64,000 nt of DNA, taken from NCBI GenBank assembly GCA_005798405.1, contig SYJQ01000028.1, forward strand, positions 124,001 through 188,000. Direction: 5' to 3'. The notes below the pieces were generated by a model. The model worked only from the letters and a program-made list of their open reading frames with translations. It made no database searches and was not told the origin of the DNA. The DNA comes from Nitrosopumilaceae archaeon. GTDB lineage: Archaea > Thermoproteota > Nitrososphaeria > Nitrososphaerales > Nitrosopumilaceae. This document shows, piece after piece, positions 54,622-62,977 of the stretch (positions are counted from its first letter, which is position 1; the number at the start of each line of letters is the position of its first letter). Made by a program: the position numbers and the translations under genes.

Positions 54622-55470
54622 ATGAAAAAGACAGTGATTGGGATTACAGTTGTTGGAAAAGACAGAGAGGGAATAGTTGCATCATTTACTAATTTCGTAT
54701 TTGAAAACGGTGGAAACATCGAAAAAGTAAATCAAAATGTAATAAAAGGTCTTTTTGGAATGTATCTTGAAGCATCTTTTACAAAAGCAGTGGATGTAAA
54801 GAAGTTTGATTCTGGAATTCAAGTATTATCAAAAAAAGAAAAGATGGATGTAAGTACTCATCATGAAACAAATTTAGAAAAAAACATTGCAATACTTGTT
54901 ACAAAAGAGCCACGCTGTCTGGAGACAATACTTGATGCTGCAAAAAAGAAATCATTGAAAGGAAGTATTTCAGTAATTATAGGAACAGAGAAAACATTAG
55001 AACCAATAGCAAAGAAAGCAAAAATTCCATTTATCGTGATAGGAGAATCAAATCAAGAAAAAGCTGAAGAGAAAATAATAGAGGTTTGTAAAAAACATGA
55101 AATTGATTTGATCGTGCTTGCAAGATATATGAAAATTCTTAGTCCAAACTTTGTTTGGAGATATCCAAATAGAATAATCAATATTCATCCATCATTATTA
55201 CCTGCATTTCCTGGTGCTCTAGCATATGCTCAAGCATATGAGAGGGGAACAAAAATTGTTGGTGTAACTTCTCATTATGTAACTGAAAACTTGGATCAAG
55301 GACCAATAATTTTCCAAGATTCTTTTAAAGTTGATCCAAATGATACACTAGAAGAAATCAAATCCAAAGGTCAAAAACTAGAAGCAGATACTTTGTTAAA
55401 GGCAACAAAGATGCATCTAGAAAACAAGCTTGAAGTTCGTTGGAGAAAGGTTCACATCAAGTCCAAGTGA
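54622..55470 (+). CDS. purU: formyltetrahydrofolate deformylase
   Basis: 282 aa. N-terminal ACT-like regulatory domain (ITVVGKDREGIVASFTNF) and a C-terminal formyl-transferase-type domain with IINIHPSLLPAFPGA and HYVTENLDQGPII, the catalytic His and Asp region. Hydrolyses 10-formyl-THF to formate and THF. It is followed by the creatininase-family gene after five bases, so the pair is likely one transcript. Confidence 0.92.
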   Translation: MKKTVIGITVVGKDREGIVASFTNFVFENGGNIEKVNQNVIKGLFGMYLEASFTKAVDVKKFDSGIQVLSKKEKMDVSTHHETNLEKNIAILVTKEPRCLETILDAAKKKSLKGSISVIIGTEKTLEPIAKKAKIPFIVIGESNQEKAEEKIIEVCKKHEIDLIVLARYMKILSPNFVWRYPNRIINIHPSLLPAFPGALAYAQAYERGTKIVGVTSHYVTENLDQGPIIFQDSFKVDPNDTLEEIKSKGQKLEADTLLKATKMHLENKLEVRWRKVHIKSK

Positions 55471-55475
55471 ATTAG

Positions 55476-56210
55476 ATGGTAGAAATTAAATCTCAGTTTG
55501 ATCCCGAACTAAGAAAAAGAATTGTAAAGAAAAAACAAGTTGCAGTGATTCCTGTAGGCTCAATAGAACAACACGGTCCACACTTACCAATATCAACTGA
55601 TTCAGATATTGTTACTGAAATAGCAAGACAGTTATCAGAAAAGGAAAACTTTCTACTTTTACCGACAATAACATATGGAGTATCATATGAACATGCACCA
55701 TTTTTCAACTTGAGTATCAAGGAATCGACTCTTAATACAGTTATTACTGATTTGTGTACATCACTTCTTGCAAATAACATCAGAACAATTTTTGTCATTA
55801 ATGGACATCATGGAAATCTAAAACCGTTAAAAAATATTGATGAAAAATTACAGAAGTTATCAAAAAACAAACTTGATGTTTTCTCACTTTCATATTGGCA
55901 TTTTATGCAAAGAGAATTTGATCATGCTGGATTTGTAGAGACGTCATTGATGCTTGCAATCTCAAAAAACATAAAAATGAAATTGGCAAAAAAGGGACTT
56001 GTTACAGATGGAATGAACAAGTCGCAGATTAGCAGTTTAGGTCGATTGGCAACAAAATCATTTCCAAAAGTTACTAAAAATGGAATTTGGGGGGATCCAA
56101 GAAAAGCCACTAAGAGAGAAGGGCAGATAATTTTAGATGAAATCATGAAAAATCTCGAAAAAAAGTGTCAAACTTGCCTCACTGGGCATAGTTCAAAGTT
56201 ACACCAATGA
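55476..56210 (+). CDS. creatininase-family amidohydrolase
   Basis: 244 aa. Metal-binding residues are in SIEQHGPHLPISTDSDIV (Glu, His, Asp) and NGHHGN, the creatininase signature. Archaeal relatives include ArfB, which deformylates a riboflavin/F420 precursor; thaumarchaea make F420, so this is a reasonable guess but not proven. ATG at 55476, five bases after purU; both enzymes would release or handle formate. The C-terminus has a KKCQTCLTGH segment of unknown use. Confidence 0.8.
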   Translation: MVEIKSQFDPELRKRIVKKKQVAVIPVGSIEQHGPHLPISTDSDIVTEIARQLSEKENFLLLPTITYGVSYEHAPFFNLSIKESTLNTVITDLCTSLLANNIRTIFVINGHHGNLKPLKNIDEKLQKLSKNKLDVFSLSYWHFMQREFDHAGFVETSLMLAISKNIKMKLAKKGLVTDGMNKSQISSLGRLATKSFPKVTKNGIWGDPRKATKREGQIILDEIMKNLEKKCQTCLTGHSSKLHQ

Positions 56211-56255
56211 AATTTTAATATAATCCCTCAACATCAAAGCCAATAAGTGAAATAG

Positions 56256-56492
56256 ATGTCCGTTGATATGGCAGTAAAAGTATTGGATGAGAGTATCAAT
56301 CAAATCGTATTGATAAAACTCAAAGGAGGCAAAACAATTAGAGGTAGTTTACTCGGTTTTGACCAACACATGAACCTGCTACTTGACTCATCAGAGGAAA
56401 TTCCTGCTGATGGCAATTCAAAAAGCCTAGGAACAATAGTCGTCAGAGGAGACAATGTTGTTATGATATCTCCTCCACCAGCAGCAAATTAG
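56256..56492 (+). CDS. Sm-like (LSm) RNA-binding protein
   Basis: 78 aa. Sm1 motif region [22 protein letters not shown] and Sm2 region [15 protein letters not shown] are visible. Forms a ring binding U-rich RNA. First of the LSm-L37e pair, a conserved archaeal arrangement; eleven bases separate the stop from the next ATG. Confidence 0.94.
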   Translation: MSVDMAVKVLDESINQIVLIKLKGGKTIRGSLLGFDQHMNLLLDSSEEIPADGNSKSLGTIVVRGDNVVMISPPPAAN

Positions 56493-56502
56493 GTGATATG
56501 AG

Positions 56503-56670
56503 ATGACTAGAGGCACAACTTCAATGGGTGGCTTTACTAAGAAAAAAGTACACATCAGATGTAGAAGATGCGGTAATAATGCACTTCATAGACGTCACCA
56601 CCAATGTGCAAGCTGTGGTTTTCCAGAGGCTAAACGCAGAAAGTATTCCTGGATTAAATGGTATACGTAG
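56503..56670 (+). CDS. rpl37e: ribosomal protein L37e
   Basis: 55 aa. Starts [20 protein letters not shown]; a zinc ribbon CRRCG ... CASCGF is followed by a basic tail [14 protein letters not shown]. It is too short for a standard ORF filter. It follows LSm as in most archaea and its stop directly abuts the next ATG. Confidence 0.95.
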   Translation: MTRGTTSMGGFTKKKVHIRCRRCGNNALHRRHHQCASCGFPEAKRRKYSWIKWYT

Positions 56671-57603
56671 ATGCAAGAGATTGCAATAATTCTTAGTTCA
56701 TTAGCAGGTGTTGCTACGGCAGCTGCCGCAAGAAAAATGCCAAGAAATAAAACGCAATTACTAAGTCTTGGTGCTAGCTCACATATCAAAAGCCAAATTA
56801 ATTCTCTAAAAATCGAAAAAGATATCCTCACAAAAACTATTTCCAGATTATATCAAACAGATTCAGATTTTCCAAAGATTCAACGTGATAAATTATTGCT
56901 AAAGTACCAACATCAGTTGGGAATTGTATTAGCAAGATTAGAAAAACTTGAAGCTGCAAGTCATCATCCAGATTTAGGTCCAGTTGGAGATGGATTGATC
57001 ACATTAATGGATCAAAAACTATCAAAATTAGATGATAGATTATATGAATTATCATCAAAGATTGCAACTGTAACAATACCAGAAATTAAAAAAGAGCAAG
57101 TAGTTGAAAATAAACCAGAATCAAAACCAAGTAGAAAAGTATTCAACTTTGAAAAACCAGAAGAGGTAAAATTAGAACCAATAGTAATTCCACAATCAGG
57201 TTCAAGACAATCATTTGAATTAACTACATTAACTAGATTTTCAAACAGAGAGCCAAAATTCCCATTATTTGAAAAATTGATTGAACCAAAAGAGCAAACA
57301 ATACAAGAAATAACCAAGTCAAAAGAAGTCATAAGAGAAACAGTTCAACCAAAGATTGAAGATAAAATTGAGATCATACAAGAAACCATTGCAAAACCTG
57401 AAATTAAATTTGAAACAAAGCCAGACATCAATAAAGAAGTTGCAAAGATAACTGAGCATAAAGCCCTTCCAGAGCCAAAGAAATCAAATCCAAGCATAGT
57501 ACTAGAAGATGACTTTGATGAAGATAATTCAGACGACCTAGATAAAATCAAGGGAGAGATAATGAAAGTTCTCTCCAAGATTGAGCAAGCAGAGGTAGAA
57601 TAA
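56671..57603 (+). CDS. membrane-anchored coiled-coil protein of unknown function
   Basis: 310 aa. A short N-terminal hydrophobic helix (EIAIILSSLAGVATAAAA) is followed by a helical domain (residues ~30-135; KDILTKTISRLY, LEKLEAASHHPD, LDDRLYELSSKIA) and a long low-complexity Glu/Lys/Pro tail ending in a short amphipathic helix (LDKIKGEIMKVLSKIEQA). Not recognised. Its ATG follows the L37e stop with no gap and it is followed by rpiA with no gap, so it is part of a translation-linked operon. Confidence 0.7.
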   Translation: MQEIAIILSSLAGVATAAAARKMPRNKTQLLSLGASSHIKSQINSLKIEKDILTKTISRLYQTDSDFPKIQRDKLLLKYQHQLGIVLARLEKLEAASHHPDLGPVGDGLITLMDQKLSKLDDRLYELSSKIATVTIPEIKKEQVVENKPESKPSRKVFNFEKPEEVKLEPIVIPQSGSRQSFELTTLTRFSNREPKFPLFEKLIEPKEQTIQEITKSKEVIRETVQPKIEDKIEIIQETIAKPEIKFETKPDINKEVAKITEHKALPEPKKSNPSIVLEDDFDEDNSDDLDKIKGEIMKVLSKIEQAEVE

Positions 57604-58278
57604 TTGTCCTACGATGATGCCATTGAGGCATTGTCAACTGATGCATTAAAATTTGTAAAAGACGGTTATGTGATTGGACTCGGTAGTGGTAGAGCAGCTA
57701 CTGTACTTGTAAAATCTCTTTCATCACTAATTAAAACAAAAAATTACAAAATTAAAGGCGTACCAACATCATTGCAGATAAAATTGATTGCAGAGAAAGG
57801 AGGCATTCCATTAGTAGAGGCAGATCATGTTGATCACATAGATGTTGTCTTTGATGGTGCTGATCAAATTGATTCTCAAAGATTTGTCATTAAAGGTGGA
57901 GGTGGAGCTTTGTTACGGGAAAATATTTTGTTTAGTCTAGCTAAAAAAGTAGTAGTCATGGCAGATAAATCAAAATTTGTTAAAAACTTTACAAGAACAG
58001 TTCCAGTAGAAGTTCATCCGCTTGCAAGAAATTCAGTAACAGATGCAATCAAGAAATTAGGGGGAAGAACAGAACTGCGCTCACTTGATAGAGGTTATCC
58101 ATTTTTTACAGAAAATGGAAATATTATTCTTGATTGTGACTTTGGAGTAATCAAAGATCCAAAAGCACTCACCCAAAAAATTAAACAAATTACAGGAGTG
58201 ATGGAATCAGGAATATTTATCAGAAAACCAGATATAATTTACAGAGCCAAGATTGGCGGTAAATTTGATATAATTTAG
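57604..58278 (+). CDS. rpiA: ribose-5-phosphate isomerase A
   Basis: 224 aa. Interconverts ribose-5-phosphate and ribulose-5-phosphate. The GLGSGRAATVLVK loop, DGADQIDSQRFVIKGGGGALLREN and KVVVMADKSKFV match RpiA. Start is TTG at 57604, giving MSYDDAIEAL. It follows the coiled-coil gene without a gap. Converges on the Met-rich exported protein. Confidence 0.94.
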   Translation: MSYDDAIEALSTDALKFVKDGYVIGLGSGRAATVLVKSLSSLIKTKNYKIKGVPTSLQIKLIAEKGGIPLVEADHVDHIDVVFDGADQIDSQRFVIKGGGGALLRENILFSLAKKVVVMADKSKFVKNFTRTVPVEVHPLARNSVTDAIKKLGGRTELRSLDRGYPFFTENGNIILDCDFGVIKDPKALTQKIKQITGVMESGIFIRKPDIIYRAKIGGKFDII

Positions 58279-58282
58279 AAAA

Positions 58283-59191
58283 TTATTTTGAAGTGTCTTG
58301 AGATGAATTTTCATGTCGGATTGAATTCATAAATTCTGTATTTTCTAGCATTATGTCTATCATTTGTTGGCGTAAAGTAGAATCATCCATCATAGAATTG
58401 AGTATTTGCCCCATCAATTGATCTGTCATCAAATGCATGTGATTTGGATTTCCAAGCATGAATTCAGTCATTTTGTCCCTCATGGAATCATTTACCCAGA
58501 TGTGGTGAATCATATCCATCATAATGTCTTGATTATGAAAAGACATGGCATGTTGCATTGTATCATGAGTGTTTGATTGCATATCTGCATGTGGGGAATG
58601 ATTTTGTCCCATTGGTGAATTCATACCTTCTCCAGTAATTTCTTCATGTACTGAATGCATCCACATAGTATTTTCCTGTAGTGTGTTTGTCATCATATTG
58701 TGTTCTTTCATTTTTGTAATCATTTTTTCTCTAATCTTAGGATCATTAATCATTGGATCCATAAATTTTTTCAAAAAGTTTGAGTCATATTTCATTTTTG
58801 GAATCCACACATTCACTGTTTCTTGCATCATGTTTGGATTTTGTATCATCATATCATGCCAGTGCTGCATCATATTTTGGTTTGAGACCATATTACCCAA
58901 AAGATTGTCAATCATCTCAGGTCGCTTTACAAAAAGTGTGGAATCATATTTTCCATATTTTCTGTCAATTAATTTGAGATATGTAGACGGTGTAATACAT
59001 GTAGGAGAGCCATCACTTTTTTGTAAAAGCATCATTCCAGGTTTACATGTCAATATTTCCATGTCAGGTACTTCTTTCCATTGTTTTCTTGGAGGAATAA
59101 TTTCTTGTGCAAAAGTATTTTCAAAAAGTATTGAAACAAGACTAATGCTTAAAACAAATGTGAATAAAAATAAAATCCAGAATTTATTCAA
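58283..59191 (-). CDS. exported Met/His-rich protein, possible copper binder
   Basis: 302 aa with a signal peptide (WILFLFTFVLSISLVSILF, cleavage near FA-QE, residue 29). A two-Cys module (CKPGMMLLQKSDGSPTC) follows, shared with the exported protein at 45665. The rest is a series of helical segments unusually rich in Met and His (MMQHWHDMMIQNPNMM, NPNHMHLMTDQLMGQIL, DMIHHIW), about 13% Met by eye. Met/His clusters in exported proteins often bind copper, which ammonia oxidisers need; this is inference. Alone on its strand. Confidence 0.75.
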   Translation of the reverse strand: MNKFWILFLFTFVLSISLVSILFENTFAQEIIPPRKQWKEVPDMEILTCKPGMMLLQKSDGSPTCITPSTYLKLIDRKYGKYDSTLFVKRPEMIDNLLGNMVSNQNMMQHWHDMMIQNPNMMQETVNVWIPKMKYDSNFLKKFMDPMINDPKIREKMITKMKEHNMMTNTLQENTMWMHSVHEEITGEGMNSPMGQNHSPHADMQSNTHDTMQHAMSFHNQDIMMDMIHHIWVNDSMRDKMTEFMLGNPNHMHLMTDQLMGQILNSMMDDSTLRQQMIDIMLENTEFMNSIRHENSSQDTSK

Positions 59192-59271
59192 TGATTTAGT
59201 AATCGTTTTTATTTTAAAAAGCCTTTGTTAAATTCAAATCAAAATTTAGACTATTTTATGAGTTTAGAAAT

Positions 59272-59385
59272 CTATTCGTCATCTGAAACTAGCCATGATA
59301 GTCCTCTTAGTTCTTCCCATGCAGGTTTTGACTCCTTATTTTCTAACATAGCATAGTAGAGCAAAAAGTAGTTTAAAAGATACAT
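59272..59385 (-). CDS. possible 37-aa protein
   Basis: Minus-strand ORF starting MYLLNYFLLYYAMLENKE and ending WLVSDDE. The first ~13 residues are hydrophobic/aromatic; the rest, SKPAWEELRGLSWLVSDDE, has protein-like composition. The frame is open for nine codons upstream of the ATG to a stop, so the true start may be a non-ATG codon. Not recognised. Confidence 0.4.
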   Translation of the reverse strand: MYLLNYFLLYYAMLENKESKPAWEELRGLSWLVSDDE

Positions 59386-59425
59386 GAACCATTTGTTCAG
59401 ATCAATGATCCATGGTTAATGAAAA

Positions 59426-59453
59426 AAGACTTGGGCCAAATTGCCCAAGTCTT
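59426..59453. repeat. 11-bp perfect hairpin
   Basis: AAGACTTGGGC and GCCCAAGTCTT are fully complementary around a six-base loop (CAAATT). It is the most stable simple hairpin I see in the intergenic DNA. No T-run follows on the plus strand, but on the minus strand TTTTTTC follows, which would suit a terminator for minus-strand transcription. Confidence 0.6.
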
Positions 59454-59663
59454 GGACGGTGGTCGGTCAGTAGGTAAACGAATGACTCCTGTTAACGTAT
59501 GAAGACCGTAATAATTTAGGAAATTTTCCTTAAAAGACTCACGTAGAAATTATCAGTATGATCTAAATACTATTTTGATGAAATAAGCGTGATTGGAACT
59601 CTCACCAAACAACTAACCGTTGCTGGTCTTAAGATCCGATCTCAATTTTTTTATTGGAAAATA

Positions 59664-61052
59664 TCAATATGGACGATCAATGAATTTTCCATGTCCTAGT
59701 TTTCCAACAACTTCAAAATCTTCAGCAACTAGATGTCCTCTTACAATTGTTTTAACAGGCCAACCTTTCAACGACATTCCCTCATATACTACATAATCAG
59801 AAAATCCACCAAACAGTTCAGAAGACACTTTATTTTCTTTTTTTAAGTCTATCATGGTAATATCAGCATCTGCATCTTTAGACAGTGTTCCTTTTTTTGG
59901 ATACATTCCAAATATTTGAGCAGCGTTACTGCTTGTAAATCGAACAAATTTCTCAAGTGAAATTCTATTCTTGTTTACTCCCTCGCTTAACAAAATTGGT
60001 ATCACTGTACCTATTCCTGGAAATCCTGCCAACGCTCCCCAGATATCAGTGCCACCAAGTTTTAGTTTTAGTTGATTTGCAACATGATCTGTTCCTATAG
60101 TATCAATAAGATTGTTCGATAGTGCATCCCATACTGCAGCATTATCTTGTGCTGTTCTGATAGGAGGCATAACTTTGGCAAGATATCCTTTCTGATTTTC
60201 ATATGATAAAGTCAGATAATGAGGACATGTTTCAACAAAAATTTTTGTTCCTAGTTTTCGCTCTTCGCTAATTTGTTGTAATGCTTTTTGAGAACCAATA
60301 TGAACAAAGTAAATTACACATCCATAATCTCTTCCAAATTTTGAAACAGTTTTGATTGCCTTTGCTTCAAATTCAGGAGATCTACTCTCAGACCATGCAG
60401 GAAGACCATCACGTTTTTTCTCTTTAGCAGTCTTTATTCCACATGCACACGATTCATAATCTTCAGCATGAACCAATACAGGACATCCAAGTGATGCAGC
60501 AGTTTTTACTATGTTTTCTACTAGTTTATCATTTACATCTACTGTTGCTTCAGATAATTTAGAAGAGTATGGGGGCATATCCATATACACATGTCCCACA
60601 TCACCGCCAAGATTCATGTAAATTTTAAATGAAGTGATTCCTTTTTCAATACAGTAAGGCATTTCGCTAATTTGTTGAGGAGTGAAAATAGACGCATGTA
60701 TTGTATAATCAATGTAATGATTTTTTGATGCAGCATCTAGCTGATCTCGCAATGAAGTTTTAAAAGAATTTCCTAGTCGCAACATTCTCATCATAGTTGT
60801 TATTCCACCAATAGCTGCTGCATGTGATTCAGTTTTTGCAGCCTGATCAATTGGAGAGTACACTCCATAATGAACATGAGTATCTATTGGTCCTGGTATT
60901 GAGATTAGACCATTTCCGTTTATTTTATTATCACATGAAGGAATATCATTTGTAAAACCAACGATTTTTCCGTCATCAATTATAATATTTTTGTCAAGTA
61001 TTCCTTGAGGTAAAATTATGTGTGAATTTGTGATCACGGTGTCATACGTCAT
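59664..61052 (-). CDS. dihydroorotase/hydantoinase-family cyclic amidohydrolase
   Basis: 462 aa TIM-barrel metal hydrolase. The HxH motif is DTHVHYG, the carbamylated-Lys segment GITSFKIYMN, later metal His in LVHAED and VHIGSQ, and the catalytic Asp in IGTDHVA. It could be dihydroorotase (pyrimidine synthesis), dihydropyrimidinase or allantoinase; I cannot choose. It is not next to other pyrimidine genes. Confidence 0.85.
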   Translation of the reverse strand: MTYDTVITNSHIILPQGILDKNIIIDDGKIVGFTNDIPSCDNKINGNGLISIPGPIDTHVHYGVYSPIDQAAKTESHAAAIGGITTMMRMLRLGNSFKTSLRDQLDAASKNHYIDYTIHASIFTPQQISEMPYCIEKGITSFKIYMNLGGDVGHVYMDMPPYSSKLSEATVDVNDKLVENIVKTAASLGCPVLVHAEDYESCACGIKTAKEKKRDGLPAWSESRSPEFEAKAIKTVSKFGRDYGCVIYFVHIGSQKALQQISEERKLGTKIFVETCPHYLTLSYENQKGYLAKVMPPIRTAQDNAAVWDALSNNLIDTIGTDHVANQLKLKLGGTDIWGALAGFPGIGTVIPILLSEGVNKNRISLEKFVRFTSSNAAQIFGMYPKKGTLSKDADADITMIDLKKENKVSSELFGGFSDYVVYEGMSLKGWPVKTIVRGHLVAEDFEVVGKLGHGKFIDRPY

Positions 61053-61158
61053 CAGAAATTTTTGTGTTCTGCAGTCTATTATGCGTTGAGTATGGTATAC
61101 AAAAGTATCATGCCAGAAAACTCAGTAGATTTAACTAGCTCAAAATTGTAATTTTTTT

Positions 61159-62448
61159 GTGAAAATTTTACTTGTATTATGTATAGTTATTTTTATTGGA
61201 CTACCGGAAATATTTGCAGAACATAGCGGTAATCAATCATTACCACAAGTTCTTGATGAAAATTATCTAGTGCAACAATTTGTAGCAGAAGGAATTCCAA
61301 ATAATCCAACTACAATGACCTTTCTGGGAGATGATATTTTGGTACTGCAAAGATACGATGGAACAGTTAGGCTGGTAAAAGATGGCGTTTTACAACCATG
61401 GTCTGTTTTGGATGTATCTGTTGCAAAAGATGGAGAGCGTGGAATGCTTGGAATTACATCTGATGGATCCAAAGTTTATGTCTATTTTACAGCAGCTGAT
61501 GTTGATGCAGGAAAAGCAATAGAAAATAGAATTTACAGATATGATTGGAATGGAGAAAAATTAGTAAATCCAGTATTGCTTAAGACATTACCAAGTGATA
61601 ATTATTATCACAATGGTGGTGCAATGACTAGTTTTGACGGTCAGACATATGCAGTGATTGGAGATAATGGAAATTATGGCAGACTACAAAACAGAGATGC
61701 TGATTGGAAAAATGATACTAGTGTGATTCTAAGAATAGATCCTCCAGGATCATATTATGCAATGGGAATTCGAAATAGTTTTGGAATAACAGTAGATCCA
61801 ATAACTGGAAATTTGTGGGATACTGAAAATGGTGATGATGCAAATGATGAAATTAACATGGTGCCAGAAAATTTTAACAGTGGTTGGATTGAGATAACGG
61901 GTATTACAAAGAATCAAACTTTAATTGATTCATTACCAAAATATGGAGATTTTGTGTATAATAATCCAGAATTTGTATGGGAAAAACCAGTTTGTCCTAC
62001 GGGAATTGCATTTAGCACATCAGAGATATTTGCACAAACAGATAAAGTGTTTGTAGGAGATTGCATTAACGGAAATATTTACAGATTTAATCTAAATGAC
62101 GATAGAACTGGCTTTATTTTTAATTCGCCTTATTTACAAGACAACACACTAAACACTGATGAGTCAAATGAAGAAATTTTGTTTGGGACAGGTTTTGGGG
62201 CAATTACAGATGTTGAAGAAGGGCCAGATGGCTTTTTGTATATTGTTTCATTATCTAATGGTAAGATATATCGAATAATTCCAAAAGATGTTGTGCAGAA
62301 CGTACCTGAATTAAAAGGAGATTACATAAGTGAATTTAGTAAGATTATCGTTTATCTAGGAATAATTCTTGCTATCTCTGCAGTTGTAATTTACTTGATT
62401 ATCAGAAAGATAATTGCAAATCGACGATTTTCATTAGAAAATGAATAA
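61159..62448 (+). CDS. exported PQQ-sugar-dehydrogenase-like beta-propeller with C-terminal membrane anchor
   Basis: 429 aa. Signal peptide MKILLVLCIVIFIGLPEIFA; then a six-bladed-propeller domain like soluble glucose/sorbosone dehydrogenases (GERGMLGITSDG-like region, HNGGAMTSF, RNSFGITVDPITGNLWDTENG, DDANDEIN). The family binds PQQ and Ca, but binding residues cannot be confirmed by eye. A C-terminal helix (IIVYLGIILAISAVVIYLII) and basic tail anchor it to the membrane, exposed outside. Start is GTG at 61159. Confidence 0.85.
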   Translation: MKILLVLCIVIFIGLPEIFAEHSGNQSLPQVLDENYLVQQFVAEGIPNNPTTMTFLGDDILVLQRYDGTVRLVKDGVLQPWSVLDVSVAKDGERGMLGITSDGSKVYVYFTAADVDAGKAIENRIYRYDWNGEKLVNPVLLKTLPSDNYYHNGGAMTSFDGQTYAVIGDNGNYGRLQNRDADWKNDTSVILRIDPPGSYYAMGIRNSFGITVDPITGNLWDTENGDDANDEINMVPENFNSGWIEITGITKNQTLIDSLPKYGDFVYNNPEFVWEKPVCPTGIAFSTSEIFAQTDKVFVGDCINGNIYRFNLNDDRTGFIFNSPYLQDNTLNTDESNEEILFGTGFGAITDVEEGPDGFLYIVSLSNGKIYRIIPKDVVQNVPELKGDYISEFSKIIVYLGIILAISAVVIYLIIRKIIANRRFSLENE

Positions 62449-62474
62449 AAACACATCTCTGAGAGGTAATGCAA

Positions 62475-62546
62475 GGGCCGGTGGTTTAGTGGTATAATGC
62501 CTCGTTCGCAACGAGGATGTCGGGGGTTCAATTCCCCCCCGGTCCA
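62475..62546 (+). tRNA. tRNA-Ala (CGC)
   Basis: Cloverleaf with acceptor GGGCCGG/CCGGTCC including the alanine G3-U70 pair, anticodon stem CCTCG/CGAGG with loop TTCGCAA (anticodon CGC), T arm GGGGG/CCCCC. No intron, CCA not encoded. Compact at 72 nt. Confidence 0.95.
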
Positions 62547-62597
62547 TTAATAATTTTTCCAGAAACTATTATACATAAACAAAGATTACAAATTTTC

Positions 62598-62957
62598 ATG
62601 AAGGTTTTTGATGGAAAGAAAGCTGCACAAGATTACATGTCAAAACATACACTTGCATTTTCTACTCCAGAACTAACTCTGATGAGATTTGCATTTTGGC
62701 TAGGAGACACTGTTCCAGATCCTCAAAACAAAGAAAACTCTATTCCAAGAATGCTGACATTTATGGTAGAGCAAGACTTTGCACCAATTCTAATTGATGA
62801 TGACAAGTATGAGCCATCAGGTGCTGTCAAAAGTTCAAATGTTTATGGAAATGCATTTTCAGAAACTAGTGCAGATGGAAAGTTTTGTTCTGAATGTGGT
62901 ACCACGTTATCAAAAACAGCAAAATTCTGTCCTGAGTGTGGTACAACACAAGACTAG
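62598..62957 (+). CDS. zinc-ribbon protein, 119 aa
   Basis: Starts MKVFDGKKAAQDYMSKHTLAF. An N-terminal domain of ~85 residues precedes a double zinc-ribbon end CSECGTTL ... CPECGTT. Not recognised. The longer open frame beginning at 62517 runs through the tRNA-Ala and was rejected. Converges on another zinc-ribbon protein at 62978, whose tail is similar. Confidence 0.75.
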   Translation: MKVFDGKKAAQDYMSKHTLAFSTPELTLMRFAFWLGDTVPDPQNKENSIPRMLTFMVEQDFAPILIDDDKYEPSGAVKSSNVYGNAFSETSADGKFCSECGTTLSKTAKFCPECGTTQD

Positions 62958-62977
62958 TTTTGAAATAATTTTTAATT

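Larger units (their letters stand above)
59192..59663. other. gene-poor stretch with hairpin and small ORF
   Basis: About 470 bases between the Met-rich exported protein and the amidohydrolase. It contains the candidate 37-codon gene at 59272-59385, an 11-bp hairpin at 59426-59453 and a small repeat AGGAAA-T-TTTCCT near 59518. The rest has no ORF or motif that I can support; a non-coding RNA is possible. Confidence 0.5.

Noticed and set aside
59572-59645. Possible C/D box sRNA
   Set aside because: A TGATGA box is present, but no convincing CTGA D box at the right distance.
62517-62957. Longer open frame starting inside tRNA-Ala
   Set aside because: Its first 27 codons read the tRNA and its trailer; ATG at 62598 gives a sensible protein.
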